Numbered from the stretch's first letter, positions 44,615 to 52,888 are shown. The stretch is 64,000 nucleotides of DNA from Prosthecodimorpha staleyi (GCF_018729455.1 NZ_JAHHZF010000006.1:258942-322941), one strand, 5' to 3'. Notes: generated by a model from the letters alone, not told the origin. Numbers and translations: made by a program.

Positions 44615-44998
44615 ATGGACACCGGGTTGACCAGAACGGTCGCGAGCCCGCAGCCAGTGGCTCCTGCCCGACCGCCGGAGCTCTCGGCCGCGACCAAGAC
44701 GGAATTGCCGATCGAAGCCACCGTGACGCAGGCGACCGCGTCCGGAGAAGCGCGCGGACGCGACACCCAGGCGGAGAGCCAGGCGGCTCGCGCCGGCATC
44801 CAGCTTCCGAGCCTGCGGCGCCGCGAAATCGAAAACGATGCCGCGACCGGCATGATCGTGATGAAGTATATCGAGGAGAATTCTGGCCAGGTCGTCGACC
44901 AGGTGCCGGCAGATGCCTATCTGCGCATGAAGAACGCGCTCAACGTGCTCCTCGACTCGGACATGAACCAGAGCCACGTCGCGCAGTACAGCGCCTGA
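44615..44998 (+). CDS. flaG: FlaG-like flagellar protein
   Basis: The 127-residue product starts MDTGLTRTVASPQPVAPARP. After a disordered Pro/Ala/Thr-rich N-terminal half (about 1-70) it has a FlaG-type domain: LRRREIENDAATGMIVMKYI followed by EENSGQVVDQVPADAYLRMK. This fits the FlaG pattern of a beta-hairpin with xxTGxxVxKxxxxxSGxVxxQxP. FlaG proteins act in filament assembly or length control. It lies directly upstream of the flagellin array, and a terminator follows it. Confidence 0.72.
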   Translation: MDTGLTRTVASPQPVAPARPPELSAATKTELPIEATVTQATASGEARGRDTQAESQAARAGIQLPSLRRREIENDAATGMIVMKYIEENSGQVVDQVPADAYLRMKNALNVLLDSDMNQSHVAQYSA

Positions 44999-45028
44999 AA
45001 GGGCGCTGTCGCCGGCCGGCTGAGCCCC

Positions 45029-45054
45029 GCCGCCCGTAGGGGCCGGCGGCTTTT
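45029..45054 (+). terminator. Terminator after the flaG-like gene
   Basis: GCCGCC (45029-45034) pairs with GGCGGC (45045-45050) across a 10-base loop and is followed by TTTT. This separates the flaG-like gene from the first flagellin gene. Confidence 0.65.
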
Positions 45055-45091
45055 GGCGTTTCTTGCCGACCGGCGCCGTCCGTAAACTGAA

Positions 45092-45139
45092 GATTCACCG
45101 TGAATCCTCCGTAAGTCAGTCTAGCGACGATTCAGACTC
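45092..45139. promoter_or_regulatory. Cluster of four GANTC sites upstream of flagellin 1
   Basis: GATTC (45092), GAATC (45102), GATTC (45129) and GACTC (45135) lie within 48 bases. The first two form the 15-base palindrome GATTCACCGTGAATC. GANTC is the CcrM methylation site of alphaproteobacteria, where hemimethylation can couple transcription to replication. Confidence 0.5.
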
Positions 45140-45218
45140 TGATAGCCAAAGCAACAAAAGCCCCAAAACGGGTTTCTATTCTTGATTTGGCGGAAAGGAA
45201 AACCCGGCCAGGGTGCGG

Positions 45219-45258
45219 CGTCTTCAGAAGGAGACGTGGACTAACCCCCCAGGACGGG
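45219..45258 (+). promoter_or_regulatory. Leader hairpins of flagellin 1
   Basis: CGTCT (45219-45223) and AGACG (45232-45236) enclose TCAGAAGG. CCC (45248-45250) and GGG (45256-45258) enclose AGGAC, the probable ribosome site. Both place purine-rich SD-like sequence in a loop. The second is nearly identical to the flagellin 2 hairpin at 47335-47345. Confidence 0.5.
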
Positions 45259-45267
45259 ATCTAATCA

Positions 45268-47148
45268 ATGAGCGATATCGTTCTCTCGAAGGGCATCAGG
45301 TCGAACCTGATGCAGCTCCAGAATACCGCCGCCAACGTCGCGCTGACCCAGGGCCGCCTCGCCACCGGCAAGAAGGTGAACTCGGCCCTCGACAACCCGG
45401 CCAACTTCTTCACCTCGCAGTCGCTGTCCAGCCGCGCCAACGACCTGTCGAACCTGCTCGACGGCCTGTCCAACGGCATCAAGGTGCTGGAAGCCGCCGA
45501 CAACGGCCTCAAGGCGATCACCAAGACCGTCGAATCGCTGCAGTCGACCGTGCTGCAGGCGCGCCAGGACAAGTCCAACAAGACCGAGTCCTTCACGCTC
45601 GACGCGACCGCGATCGGCACCTCGTCGGTGAAGAACATCTCGTTCTCCGGCGGCGCCGTCGGTTCGACCGCCGTCAACATCGCGCTGAACACGACCTCCT
45701 CGGCCGCCGTGCAGAGCACGGTCGCGGGTTCGGCCGCCTACACGGCCCCGACCGCCGGCTCCGCGGCGACCTCGGGCGGCGTGACGGCCTCGGGCACCTT
45801 CGCGTCGTTCACGCTCGGCGCTTCGGACACGCTGAAGTTCAATGTCTCGGTCGACGGCAGCGCCCAGGCCCTGACCTTCACCCAGGCGGAGGTCGACACG
45901 GCCCTCGGCGGCGGCAACGGCGCGATCACCTCGGTCGACGAACTCGCGACCGTCATCAACTCCAAACTGACCGGCGCGACCGCGTCGAACAGCTCCGGCG
46001 ACCTCACCCTCACGTCGACCAGCACCGGCACCTCGTCCAACGTCAGCGTCACCTCGGTCGCCATCAACGACGGTTCGTCCGACACGGCGACCAACGACAC
46101 CGGCTTCAACGGTACGACCGGCCAGACCGGCACCGCCGGCGCCGCCGCCGTCGCAGCCGTCGACCGGGTGATCTCGATCTCGGACGGCACCAACACCGCC
46201 AACATCACGCTGACCTCGGCCAATGCCGGCGATGCCGCCACGGCCGCGACCTACATCACCTCGCAGCTGACCTCCGCCGGCATCACCGGCACGGTCAGCA
46301 ACAGCTCCGGCACGCTGACGCTCGCCGGCGCCTCGGACGGCTCCAACAGCCTCACGGTCGGTGGTGCCGGCGCCTCCGCGGTGTTCGGCGCGAGTGCCAC
46401 CACCACGGCCGGCACCGCCGCGGTGACCGGTGCGGTCAAGTCGGTCGACGAACTGGTCACGGCGATCAACGGCAACTCGTCGCTGACCGGCAAGATCAAG
46501 GCGTCCAACGACAACGGCAAGCTGCGCATCGAGAACATCTCGACCTCCGACCTGACCGTCACCGGCGCCAACTCCTCCGGCTCGGTCACCGGCTCCGGCT
46601 CGGCGACCAACACCATCGGCGCCAACGAGGTGCGCAAGAACCTGGTGACGCAGTTCAACGACCTGCGCGGCCAGCTCGACAAGCTGTCGGACGACGCCTC
46701 GTTCAACGGCGTGAACCTGCTCAAGGGCGACAAGCTCAAGCTGAACTTCAACGAGAACTCGACCTCCACCCTCGAGATCCAGGCGAAGGACTCGGCCGGC
46801 GCCGTCCGCGAGATCACCAACGCCAAACTCGGCGTCACGGCCGCCACCAATGCCGAGTTCGAGAGCGACTCCTCGCTCGACAGCCGCGTCGAGAGCCTGC
46901 GGTCGTCGCTCGACACGATCCGCTCGCAGTCGTCGTCGTTCGGTTCGAACCTGTCGATCGTGCAGAACCGGCAGGACTTCACCAAGAACATGATCAACAC
47001 GCTGCAGACCGGTTCCGACAACCTCGTCCTGGCCGATGCCAACGAGGAAGCCGCCAACCTCCTGTCGCTGCAGACGCGTCAGCAGCTGTCCCAGACCGCC
47101 CTCTCGCTGGCCAGCCAGGCCGACCAGGGCGTGCTGCGCCTGTTCTGA
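45268..47148 (+). CDS. Flagellin 1
   Basis: This is a filament subunit exported by the flagellar system. The 626-residue protein starts MSDIVLSKGIRSNLMQLQNT. The conserved N-terminal D0/D1 helices run to about residue 110 (ATGKKVNSALDNPANFFTSQ, LSNGIKVLEAADNGLKAITK). The C-terminal D1/D0 part covers about 450-626 (NLVTQFNDLRGQLDKLSDDA, NLVLADANEEAANLLSLQTR, QQLSQTALSLASQADQGVLR). Between them is a large Ser/Thr/Gly/Ala-rich surface domain with one copy of an 88-residue module that is doubled in flagellins 2 and 3. It has its own leader hairpins and terminator. It is longer than most alphaproteobacterial flagellins. Confidence 0.95.
   Translation: MSDIVLSKGIRSNLMQLQNTAANVALTQGRLATGKKVNSALDNPANFFTSQSLSSRANDLSNLLDGLSNGIKVLEAADNGLKAITKTVESLQSTVLQARQDKSNKTESFTLDATAIGTSSVKNISFSGGAVGSTAVNIALNTTSSAAVQSTVAGSAAYTAPTAGSAATSGGVTASGTFASFTLGASDTLKFNVSVDGSAQALTFTQAEVDTALGGGNGAITSVDELATVINSKLTGATASNSSGDLTLTSTSTGTSSNVSVTSVAINDGSSDTATNDTGFNGTTGQTGTAGAAAVAAVDRVISISDGTNTANITLTSANAGDAATAATYITSQLTSAGITGTVSNSSGTLTLAGASDGSNSLTVGGAGASAVFGASATTTAGTAAVTGAVKSVDELVTAINGNSSLTGKIKASNDNGKLRIENISTSDLTVTGANSSGSVTGSGSATNTIGANEVRKNLVTQFNDLRGQLDKLSDDASFNGVNLLKGDKLKLNFNENSTSTLEIQAKDSAGAVREITNAKLGVTAATNAEFESDSSLDSRVESLRSSLDTIRSQSSSFGSNLSIVQNRQDFTKNMINTLQTGSDNLVLADANEEAANLLSLQTRQQLSQTALSLASQADQGVLRLF
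45293..45313 (+). promoter_or_regulatory. Hairpin in codons 9-16 of flagellin 1
   Basis: GCATCAGGT and ACCTGATGC form a perfect 9-bp stem with loop CGA just after the start codon. The same hairpin is in flagellin 2 (47381-47401) but not in flagellin 3, where the matching codons read differently. It could limit ribosome entry or stabilise the message. Confidence 0.5.
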
Positions 47149-47181
47149 TCGCTCCGGACCTTCGGTAACGTTGCATTAAGG

Positions 47182-47209
47182 GTGCGGCGGGGTTTGGTCC
47201 CCGCCGCAC
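47182..47209 (+). terminator. Terminator after flagellin 1
   Basis: GTGCGGCGGGG (47182-47192) pairs perfectly with CCCCGCCGCAC (47199-47209) across a 6-base loop, followed by CGGATTTT. It is a strong intrinsic terminator or 3'-end stabiliser. Confidence 0.8.
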
Positions 47210-47307
47210 CGGATTTTCGAAATTCCTTCGCGTCCGCTAGGGGAAAGGGTCGAGTTTCAGACTGCGAATTAACCGACTGGCAAGACCCGCATGGTGTCAT
47301 GACCCAT

Positions 47308-47345
47308 CTCTCAGGATGAGAGGCGTCAATAGCACCCAGGATGGG
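47308..47345 (+). promoter_or_regulatory. Two tandem leader hairpins with AGGAT loops before flagellin 2
   Basis: CTCTC-AGGAT-GAGAG (47308-47322) and CCC-AGGAT-GGG (47335-47345) are two perfect short stems with the same AGGAT loop. The second contains the likely ribosome site, 11 bases before the ATG at 47356. Two loop-displayed GGA motifs, one upstream and one at the ribosome site, is the layout of a CsrA-repressed flagellin leader. Confidence 0.6.
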
Positions 47346-47355
47346 AGCCAGTACT

Positions 47356-49551
47356 ATGAGTGATATCGTCCTTTCGAAGGGCATCAGGTCGAACCTGATG
47401 CAGCTCCAGAATACCGCCGCCAACGTCGCGCTGACCCAGGGTCGCCTCGCCACCGGCAAGAAGGTGAACTCGGCCCTCGACAATCCGGCCAACTTCTTCA
47501 CCTCCTCCTCGCTCTCCAGCCGCGCCAGCGACCTGTCGAACCTGCTCGACGGCCTCTCCAACGGCATTAAGGTGCTGGAAGCCGCGGACAACGGCCTCAA
47601 GGCGATCACCAAGACCGTCGAATCGCTGCAGTCGACCGTCCGCCAGGCGCGCCAGGACAAGTCCAACAAGACCGAATCCTACACGCTCGACACCGCCTCG
47701 ATCGGCACGGCCACGGCGAAGAACATCTCGTTCTCCGGCGGCGCCGTCGGTTCGACCGCGGTCAATATCGCGCTGAACACCACGTCGACCGCGGCCGTCG
47801 CGAACTCGATCGCCGGTTCGGCCGCCTACACGGCCCCGACCGCCGCGGTGCAGAGCACCGTCGCCGGCTCGGCTGCCTACACGGCCCCGACCGCCGGCTC
47901 CGCGGCGACCTCGGGCGGCGTCACTGCGTCGGGCACCTTCGCGTCCATCTCGCTCGGTGCTTCGGACTCGCTCGAGTTCAACGTCTCCGTCGACGGCAGC
48001 GCCCAGGCCCTGACCTTCACCCAGGCCGAAGTCATCACCGCGCTGGGCGGCGGCGGCGGCACCATCGCCTCGGTCGATGAACTCGCCACGGTGATCAACT
48101 CCAAGCTGACCGGCGCCACCGCGTCGAACAGCTCCGGTTCGCTGGCCCTGACCTCGTCGTCCACCGGTACGTCGTCGAATGTCAGCGTCACCTCGGTCGC
48201 GATCAACGACGGCTCGACCAGCACGGCCACCAACGACACCGGCTTCGACGGCACCGCCGGCCAGACCGGCACCGCCGGTTCCGCCGCCGTCGCAGCCGTC
48301 GACCGCGTGATCACCATCTCGGACGGCACCAACACCGCCAACATCACGCTGACCTCGGCCAATGCCGGTGATGCCGCCACGGCCGCGTCCTACATCAACT
48401 CCCAGCTGACCTCCGCCGGCATCACCGGCACGGCGACCAACAGCTCCGGCACCCTGTCGCTCGCCGGTGCCGCCAACGGCTCCAACAGCCTGACGGTCGG
48501 CGGCGCCGACGCCAACGCCGTGTTCGGCGCGGGTGCCACGACCACGGCCGGCGCGGCTGCGGTCGACCGGGTGATCTCGATCTCGGACGGCACCAATACC
48601 GCCAACATCACCCTGACCTCGGCCAATGCCGGCGATGCCGCCACGGCCGCGACCTACATCACCTCGCAGCTGACCTCCGCCGGCATCACCGGCACGGTCA
48701 GCAACTCGTCCGGCACGCTGACGCTGACCGGCGCCTCGAACGGCTCCAATACCCTGACCGTTTCGGGCGCGGGCTCGACGTCGGTGTTCGGCGCCAGCCC
48801 GACCACCACGGCGGCGACTGCAGCCGTGACCGGCGCGACCAAGTCCGTCGATGAAATCGCCGACGCGATCAACGCCGACTCCACCCTGTCGGGCAAGGTC
48901 AAGGCCTCCAACGACAACGGCAAGCTGCGCATCGAGAACCTGTCGACCGCGGACCTGACCGTCGGCGGCGTGAGCTCGACCGGTTCGGTGACCGGCTCCG
49001 GCTCGGCCTCCAACACGATCGGCCCGAACGACATCCGCAAGAACCTGGTGACGCAGTTCAACGACCTGCGCAACCAGCTCGACAAGCTGTCGGACGACGC
49101 GTCCTTCAACGGCATCAACCTCCTGAAGGGCGACAAGCTCAAGCTGAACTTCAACGAGAACTCGACCTCCACCCTCGAGATCCAGGCGAAGGACACGGCC
49201 GGCAACGTTCGCGAGATCACGAACTCGAAGCTCGGCATCGATGCGGCGAGCAACGCCGAATTCGAGGACGACGCGCAGCTCGACGAACGTCTGAACACCC
49301 TCAAGGAATCGCTCGACACGATCCGCTCTCAGTCGTCGTCGTTCGGTTCGAACCTGTCGATCGTGCAGAACCGGCAGGACTTCACCAAGAACATGATCAA
49401 CACGCTGCAGACCGGTTCCGACAACCTCGTCCTGGCCGATGCCAACGAGGAAGCCGCCAACCTCCTGTCGCTGCAGACGCGCCAGCAGCTGTCCCAGACC
49501 GCCCTCTCGCTGGCCAATCAGGCCGACCAGGGCGTGCTGCGACTGTTCTGA
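47356..49551 (+). CDS. Flagellin 2
   Basis: The 731-residue flagellin starts MSDIVLSKGIRSNLMQLQNT, at an ATG five codons inside the open frame. Its N- and C-terminal D0/D1 helices are almost identical to those of flagellin 1, including about 150 identical bases near the 3' end. The surface domain is longer. The VAGSAAYTAPTA segment occurs twice (about residues 153-180), and the 88-residue module DRVI(T/S)ISDGTNTANITLTSA is tandemly duplicated (48301-48564 and 48565-48828). Like its neighbours it has its own leader and terminator, so the three flagellins can be expressed separately. Confidence 0.95.
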   Translation: MSDIVLSKGIRSNLMQLQNTAANVALTQGRLATGKKVNSALDNPANFFTSSSLSSRASDLSNLLDGLSNGIKVLEAADNGLKAITKTVESLQSTVRQARQDKSNKTESYTLDTASIGTATAKNISFSGGAVGSTAVNIALNTTSTAAVANSIAGSAAYTAPTAAVQSTVAGSAAYTAPTAGSAATSGGVTASGTFASISLGASDSLEFNVSVDGSAQALTFTQAEVITALGGGGGTIASVDELATVINSKLTGATASNSSGSLALTSSSTGTSSNVSVTSVAINDGSTSTATNDTGFDGTAGQTGTAGSAAVAAVDRVITISDGTNTANITLTSANAGDAATAASYINSQLTSAGITGTATNSSGTLSLAGAANGSNSLTVGGADANAVFGAGATTTAGAAAVDRVISISDGTNTANITLTSANAGDAATAATYITSQLTSAGITGTVSNSSGTLTLTGASNGSNTLTVSGAGSTSVFGASPTTTAATAAVTGATKSVDEIADAINADSTLSGKVKASNDNGKLRIENLSTADLTVGGVSSTGSVTGSGSASNTIGPNDIRKNLVTQFNDLRNQLDKLSDDASFNGINLLKGDKLKLNFNENSTSTLEIQAKDTAGNVREITNSKLGIDAASNAEFEDDAQLDERLNTLKESLDTIRSQSSSFGSNLSIVQNRQDFTKNMINTLQTGSDNLVLADANEEAANLLSLQTRQQLSQTALSLANQADQGVLRLF
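48301..48828 (+). repeat. Tandem 264-bp modules in flagellin 2
   Basis: Two 264-base (88-codon) units begin GACCG(C/G)GTGATC at 48301 and 48565. They encode the surface module with SDGTNTANITLTSANAGDAA. Flagellin 1 has one such unit, starting 46162. Confidence 0.85.
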
Positions 49552-49579
49552 TCGCTGCGAAGACTGTTCGGACGCCATC

Positions 49580-49603
49580 GGCGGCGGGGTTCTCCCCGCC
49601 GCC
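49580..49603 (+). terminator. Terminator after flagellin 2
   Basis: GGCGGCGGGG (49580-49589) pairs perfectly with CCCCGCCGCC (49594-49603) across loop TTCT, followed by CTTTTCG. Confidence 0.82.
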
Positions 49604-49725
49604 CTTTTCGCGTTCATCCGGATGAATCTCGGCACAGCGTGTAAACACTTCATTAACCCTAATGAGTGCTTAATGCCCCGAACAGTAATCGACTCCGCGT
49701 CGAGGCCCTGCGAGGGAAGCCAAAG

Positions 49726-51924
49726 ATGTCCGATATCGTCCTTTCCAAAGGCATCCGCAACAATCTGCTCCAGTTGCAGAACACGGCGGATAAGGTCGCC
49801 CTGACGCAGGGGCGGTTGTCGACCGGCAAGAAGGTCAATTCGGCACTCGACAATCCGACGAATTTCTTCACCGCCGCGTCGCTGACCAGCCGGGCGAAGG
49901 ACCTGACCAACCTGCTGGATGGTCTGTCGAGCGGCATCAAGGTGCTGGAAGCCGCCGACAACGGCCTCAAGGCGATCACGCGGACGATCGAATCACTTCA
50001 ATCCACGGTCCGTCAGGCGCGCCAGGACAAGACCTTCAAGTCGCAGACCTATTCGCTCGACACCACGACGATCGGCACCTCGGCGCTGAAGAACATCTCG
50101 TTCTCCGGTGGCGCCGTCGGTTCGACCGCGGTCAACGTGGCCCTGAACACCACCGCCGCAGCGGCCGTCCAGAACACGATCGTCGGTTCGGCCGCCTACA
50201 CGGCGCCGACCGCGGCGGTGCAGAGCACCGTCGCGGGCTCCGCCGCCTATCAGGCCCCGACCGCAGCTGTCGCCGCGACCTCGGGCGGCGTCACCGCGTC
50301 GGGCACCTTCGCGTCCTTCTCGCTCGGTGCGTCGGACACGCTCGAGTTCAACGTCTCCGTCGACGGTTCCGCGCAGGCCCTGACCTTCACCCAGGCCGAG
50401 GTCATCACCGCGCTCGGCGGCGGCGGCGGCACCATCGCTACCGTCGATGAATTGGCCACCGTCATCAACTCCAAGCTGACCGGCGCCACCGCCTCGAACA
50501 GCTCCGGCGACCTCGCTCTGACCTCGTCGTCCACCGGGACGTCGTCCAACGTCAGCGTGACCTCCGTCGCGATCAACGACGGCAGCACCTCGACGGCGAC
50601 CAACTCGACCGGCTTCGACGGCACCGCCGGCCAGACCGGCACCGCCGGCTCCGCCGCCGTCGCCGCGGTCGACCGCGTGATCACGATCTCGGACGGCACC
50701 AACACCGCCAACATCACGCTGACCTCGGCCAATGCCGGCGATGCCGCCACGGCCGCATCCTACATCAACTCCCAGATGACCTCCGCCGGCATCACCGGCA
50801 CGGTCACCAACAGCTCGGGCACCCTGTCGCTCGCCGGCGCGGCCAACGGCTCCAACAGCCTGACGGTCGGCGGTGCAGACGCCAACGCCGTGTTCGGCGC
50901 GGGTGCCACGACCACGGCCGGCGCGGCTGCGGTCGACCGGGTCATCTCGATCTCGGACGGCACCAACACCGCCAACATCACCCTGACCTCGGCCAATGCC
51001 GGCGATGCCGCCACGGCCGCGACCTACATCACCTCCCAGCTGACCTCCGCCGGCATCACCGGCACGGTGACCAACAACGCCGGCACACTGACGCTCGCCG
51101 GCGCGGTGGCGGGCACCAACAATCTGACCCTCTCCGGCGCCGGGGCCTCCGCGGTGTTCGGATCCAGCCCGACCACGACGGCCGGAACGGCCGCGACCGG
51201 CGGCTCGGTCAAGACCGTCGACGAACTGGTCGCAGCCATCAACAGCAACACCAGCCTGACCGACAAGGTTCGGGCCTCCGCCGACAACGGCAAGCTGCGG
51301 ATCGAAAACCTGTCGACCGACTCGCTCGACATCAGCGGTATCGCCAGCGGCGCCGTCACCGGCACCGGCACGACGACCACCGACGCGATCGGCCCGAACG
51401 ACGTGCGCAAGAACCTGGTCACGCAGTTCAACGACCTGCGCAACCAGCTCGACAAGTTCTCCGACGACGCCTCCTTCAACGGCATCAACCTCTTGAAGGG
51501 CGACAAGCTCAAGCTGTTCCTGAACGAGAATTCGACCTCGACCATCGAGGTCCAGGCGAAGGACACGGCCGGCAACGTCCGCGAGATCTCGAATACGAAG
51601 CTCGGCATCGATGCCGCCACCAATGCGGAATTTGAGGACGACACCGCGCTCGACAGCCGCCTCGACGGACTGAAGACCGCGCTGGATACGATCCGCTCGC
51701 AGTCCTCGTCCTTCGGCTCGAACCTGTCGATCGTGCAGAATCGTCAGGACTTCACCAAGAGCACGATCAATACCCTGCAGACCGGCGCCGACAACCTGAC
51801 GCTGGCCGACATGAACGAGGAAGCCGCCAACCTCCTGTCGCTGCAGACGCGCCAGCAGTTGTCCCAGACCGCCCTCTCGCTGGCCAATCAGGCCGACCAG
51901 GGCGTGCTGCGACTGTTCGGCTAA
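49726..51924 (+). CDS. Flagellin 3
   Basis: The 732-residue flagellin starts MSDIVLSKGIRNNLLQLQNT, 20 codons inside the open frame, behind GAGGGAAG. It shares the D0/D1 helices with flagellins 1 and 2 but diverges more (TADKVALTQGRLSTGKKVNS; DPTALDSRLDGLKTAL-like region near 645-660). It has the duplicated 88-residue module (50671 and 50935) and the doubled AGSAAY segment. It lacks the early coding hairpin and the AGGAT leader loops, and its ribosome site lies beside a small CCCT-GCG-AGGG stem. It may therefore be regulated differently from the other two. Confidence 0.95.
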   Translation: MSDIVLSKGIRNNLLQLQNTADKVALTQGRLSTGKKVNSALDNPTNFFTAASLTSRAKDLTNLLDGLSSGIKVLEAADNGLKAITRTIESLQSTVRQARQDKTFKSQTYSLDTTTIGTSALKNISFSGGAVGSTAVNVALNTTAAAAVQNTIVGSAAYTAPTAAVQSTVAGSAAYQAPTAAVAATSGGVTASGTFASFSLGASDTLEFNVSVDGSAQALTFTQAEVITALGGGGGTIATVDELATVINSKLTGATASNSSGDLALTSSSTGTSSNVSVTSVAINDGSTSTATNSTGFDGTAGQTGTAGSAAVAAVDRVITISDGTNTANITLTSANAGDAATAASYINSQMTSAGITGTVTNSSGTLSLAGAANGSNSLTVGGADANAVFGAGATTTAGAAAVDRVISISDGTNTANITLTSANAGDAATAATYITSQLTSAGITGTVTNNAGTLTLAGAVAGTNNLTLSGAGASAVFGSSPTTTAGTAATGGSVKTVDELVAAINSNTSLTDKVRASADNGKLRIENLSTDSLDISGIASGAVTGTGTTTTDAIGPNDVRKNLVTQFNDLRNQLDKFSDDASFNGINLLKGDKLKLFLNENSTSTIEVQAKDTAGNVREISNTKLGIDAATNAEFEDDTALDSRLDGLKTALDTIRSQSSSFGSNLSIVQNRQDFTKSTINTLQTGADNLTLADMNEEAANLLSLQTRQQLSQTALSLANQADQGVLRLFG
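50671..51198 (+). repeat. Tandem 264-bp modules in flagellin 3
   Basis: Units begin at 50671 and 50935 with the same 264-base period as in flagellin 2. The first unit is almost identical between the two genes. Confidence 0.8.
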
Positions 51925-51939
51925 GGTCGTTTCGGGTAA

Positions 51940-51976
51940 AAGCCGACGCAGCCGTATCGGGCGTGCGTCGGCTTTC
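51940..51976 (+). terminator. Terminator after flagellin 3
   Basis: AAGCCGACGCA (51940-51950) pairs perfectly with TGCGTCGGCTT (51964-51974), followed by T and C residues. It has AAAA upstream and TTT downstream and could work in both directions. Confidence 0.8.
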
Positions 51977-52113
51977 GCATTCGCAGAAAGACTCCGGGCC
52001 GGGATGGGCGGCGGGGATGACCCGCCGCATTTTCTTGTCCGGTCGGATTGCGAAACGATTGTTTACGAATTCTTGGCCCGCCGCACCTAGGCTCTTCCAG
52101 AAGGAAAATCGCC

Positions 52114-52548
52114 ATGGCGTTGAAGGTCGAACTGAAGCCGGGCGAGCGGATCATCATCGGCGATTGCGTCATCACGAACGACAATCAGCGGACCCGCTTG
52201 TTCATCGAAGGCGACGCGCCGATCCTCCGCGAGAAAGACGTGCTTCCGCCAAAGACGGCAACGACGGGTGCCAAGCGCATCTATCTTGCCATTCAACTCA
52301 TGTACCTGGCGCGCAATCACGAGAAATACTGGGTTGAATACCAAATCCTGAAGTCGGAATTCCTGGATGCCGCCCCCTCCGCTCTTCCGCTGATTCAGGA
52401 GATCGAGAAGGAGATGTTAACCGGGAATCTCTATAAATCTATCAAGGCTGCAAAAGCACTGATCGAATTCGAAGAAGGACTGCTCGATCATGCACAACGC
52501 AAGTTCGGTCTACGCGAAGACAGCTCAGAAGACGGCCAGCCCGCGTGA
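52114..52548 (+). CDS. flbT: Flagellin post-transcriptional regulator FlbT
   Basis: FlbT binds flagellin mRNA leaders and controls their stability and translation in Caulobacter, Brucella and rhizobia. The 144-residue product starts MALKVELKPGERIIIGDCVI behind AGAAGGA, continuing TNDNQRTRLFIEGDAPILRE. Further family segments are AKRIYLAIQLMYLARNHEKY and PLIQEIEKEMLTGNLYKSIK. The end overlaps flaF by 59 bases. The position directly after three flagellins with structured leaders fits its role. Confidence 0.95.
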   Translation: MALKVELKPGERIIIGDCVITNDNQRTRLFIEGDAPILREKDVLPPKTATTGAKRIYLAIQLMYLARNHEKYWVEYQILKSEFLDAAPSALPLIQEIEKEMLTGNLYKSIKAAKALIEFEEGLLDHAQRKFGLREDSSEDGQPA

Positions 52549-52888
52549 GCTCGAAGCGCAGCTTCTGCTCAAGGCCGCGGCAAAGTTGCAGATGATCGTC
52601 GACGGAACGACCACCGATCCCGAACAGATCCAGGAATCGCTTCGCTACAATCGTCGCCTGTGGACCATCCTGCTCGCCTCCCTGACCGAGCCGACCAATC
52701 CGCTGCCGCAGGAGATCCGCCAGAACATGGCCAACCTGGCCCTGTTCCAGGTCAGTCACACCCGCGCCGTCGAACTCGAACCCGACGCCAACGCCGTGCC
52801 GATCCTTGTGACCATCAACCGCCGCATCGCCGAAGGCCTGCGCTCGGTGCCGGCCGCCATGCCGGAACGGACCGACATTCCGGCCTGA
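52490..52888 (+). CDS. flaF: Flagellar biosynthesis regulator FlaF
   Basis: FlaF acts with FlbT in flagellin expression and secretion. The 132-residue product starts MHNASSVYAKTAQKTASPRE and has the family core LEAQLLLKAAAKLQMIVDGT, RYNRRLWTILLASLTEPTNP, LPQEIRQNMANLALFQVSHT. It is a little longer than the family average because of a C-terminal extension after about residue 115. The start lies 59 bases inside flbT, an unusually long overlap; the N-terminal match supports this start. Confidence 0.93.
   Translation: MHNASSVYAKTAQKTASPRELEAQLLLKAAAKLQMIVDGTTTDPEQIQESLRYNRRLWTILLASLTEPTNPLPQEIRQNMANLALFQVSHTRAVELEPDANAVPILVTINRRIAEGLRSVPAAMPERTDIPA

Noticed and set aside
45213-47168. Plus-strand 651-residue frame across flagellin 1, and minus-strand frames of 84-268 residues in all three flagellins
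   Set aside because: These are frame shadows of repetitive GC-rich flagellin DNA; compositions are Arg/His- or Ser/Val-only, and the true flagellin frame is certain.
47274-47290. Sigma-54-like sequence TGGCAAGACCCGCATGG before flagellin 2
   Set aside because: GG and GC are 8 bases apart instead of 10, so it cannot be a sigma-54 promoter as it stands.
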